The translations under genes were made by a program, and so were the position numbers. This document shows, piece by piece, positions 6,187-6,640 of a DNA stretch of 6,640 bases. This DNA comes from Chthoniobacterales bacterium. Lineage in GTDB: Bacteria > Verrucomicrobiota > Verrucomicrobiia > Chthoniobacterales > UBA10450. Each line of letters begins with the position of its first letter. Within the stretch, counting starts at the first letter, position 1. Location: positions 1 to 6,640 of the forward strand of contig JACCTI010000080.1 of NCBI GenBank assembly GCA_013812515.1, written 5' to 3'. Below the pieces are notes generated by a model. That model ran no database searches and had not been told where the DNA came from. It saw nothing but the letters and a program-made list of their open reading frames with translations.

Positions 6187-6640
6187 TTGCTGACGGGTGA
6201 CCCCAATCTGATCGAGCTTCTCCGCGAAGAGATTCGTCGCGCCGGTCCTATCCCTTTCGCGGTCTTCATGGACCAGGCGCTCTATCATCCGGCGCATGGC
6301 TACTACAGCTCCGGGCGCGCCGCGCTCGGCCGAGGAGGCGATTACTTCACGAATGTCAGCGTCGGGCCGCTCTTCGGGCGCCTGCTCGCCGCGCAATTTT
6401 CCGAGATATGGGAAGTGCTCGGTCGACCTAATGAGTTCACGCTCGTCGAACAGGGCGCCCATGAAGGCGAGTTCGCACGGGACGTTCTGGAAGCCGCGCA
6501 ACGGCATCATGCTGAATTCTCCGCCGCCCTGCGCTACACGATCGTGGAGCCGTTCGATGTGTTACGCCACCGGCAGAGCGCCGCGCTCGCAGCGTTTCGC
6601 GATCGTGTGACATGGCGAAGTTCACTCAATGAACTCGCGC
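6187..6640 (+). CDS. MidA/NDUFAF7-type SAM-dependent methyltransferase, 3' end outside window
   Basis: An open frame of 151 codons runs off the right edge. It matches the N-terminal part of the COG1565 (formerly DUF185) class I methyltransferases, whose mitochondrial member NDUFAF7 methylates an arginine of complex I. Diagnostic segments are IRRAGPIPFAVFMDQALYHP (about 15-34), AHGYYSSGR (35-43), GGDYFTNVSVGPLFGRLLA (49-67) and the presumed SAM motif I, VEQGAHEGEFARDVL (86-100). That motif lacks the usual GxGxG and reads GAHEG. I use TTG at 6187 because the conserved block begins soon after it and the first in-frame ATG (6268) would cut the block. A GGGAC about nine bases upstream is only a weak ribosome binding site. 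The bacterial substrate is not established. Full-length members are about 350-400 aa, so more than half is missing. Confidence 0.85.
   Translation, partial: MLTGDPNLIELLREEIRRAGPIPFAVFMDQALYHPAHGYYSSGRAALGRGGDYFTNVSVGPLFGRLLAAQFSEIWEVLGRPNEFTLVEQGAHEGEFARDVLEAAQRHHAEFSAALRYTIVEPFDVLRHRQSAALAAFRDRVTWRSSLNELA

Noticed and set aside
1..6640. tRNA, rRNA, CRISPR array, insertion sequence or phage genes
   Set aside because: I saw no arrays of spaced repeats, transposase motifs, terminal inverted repeats or RNA-gene signatures; nearly all of the window is filled by chromosomal genes.

Overview
This window reads as chromosomal DNA from a GC-rich Gram-negative bacterium. A KpsF/KdsD-type arabinose-5-phosphate isomerase implies a Kdo-containing outer envelope. 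The non-canonical MidA-type methyltransferase and the unusual PBP1A lead me to suspect a Verrucomicrobiota-like soil lineage, but that is inference from family impressions and was not tested. I see no mobile elements, tRNA, rRNA or CRISPR.

Layout from left to right: (1) 1-800, minus strand, the N-terminal 266 codons of a KpsF/KdsD isomerase whose 3' end lies outside the window. (2) A short divergent spacer, then a small secreted protein of unknown function (874-1179, plus). (3) A spacer of about 107 bp holding two compact hairpins. (4) A family 4 glycosyltransferase (about 1287-2453, plus). Its last 31 bp overlap tail-to-tail with (5) a second, divergent GT-B-like protein (2423-3472, minus). 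(6) A class A penicillin-binding protein of the PBP1A type (3476-6034, minus) sits directly upstream of gene 5 with only 3 nt between them, so 6 and 5 look like a translationally coupled pair. (7) A 152 bp divergent spacer with a short GTTGGAC-type tandem repeat, then (8) the 5' part of a MidA/NDUFAF7-type SAM-dependent methyltransferase (from a probable TTG at 6187, plus), which runs off the right edge.

The shared theme is envelope construction: Kdo precursor supply, sugar transfer to surface glycans and peptidoglycan polymerisation. MidA and the small secreted protein have no obvious link to it.

The most unusual observation is in the PBP1A. Its GT51 glycosyltransferase half is intact and its transpeptidase half keeps SKN and KTGTA. 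At the place where the catalytic SXXK motif belongs it reads T-A-M-T, so both the nucleophilic serine and the general-base lysine are replaced. No complete novel multi-gene system is evident; the window is mostly ordinary envelope genes with a few features worth checking.
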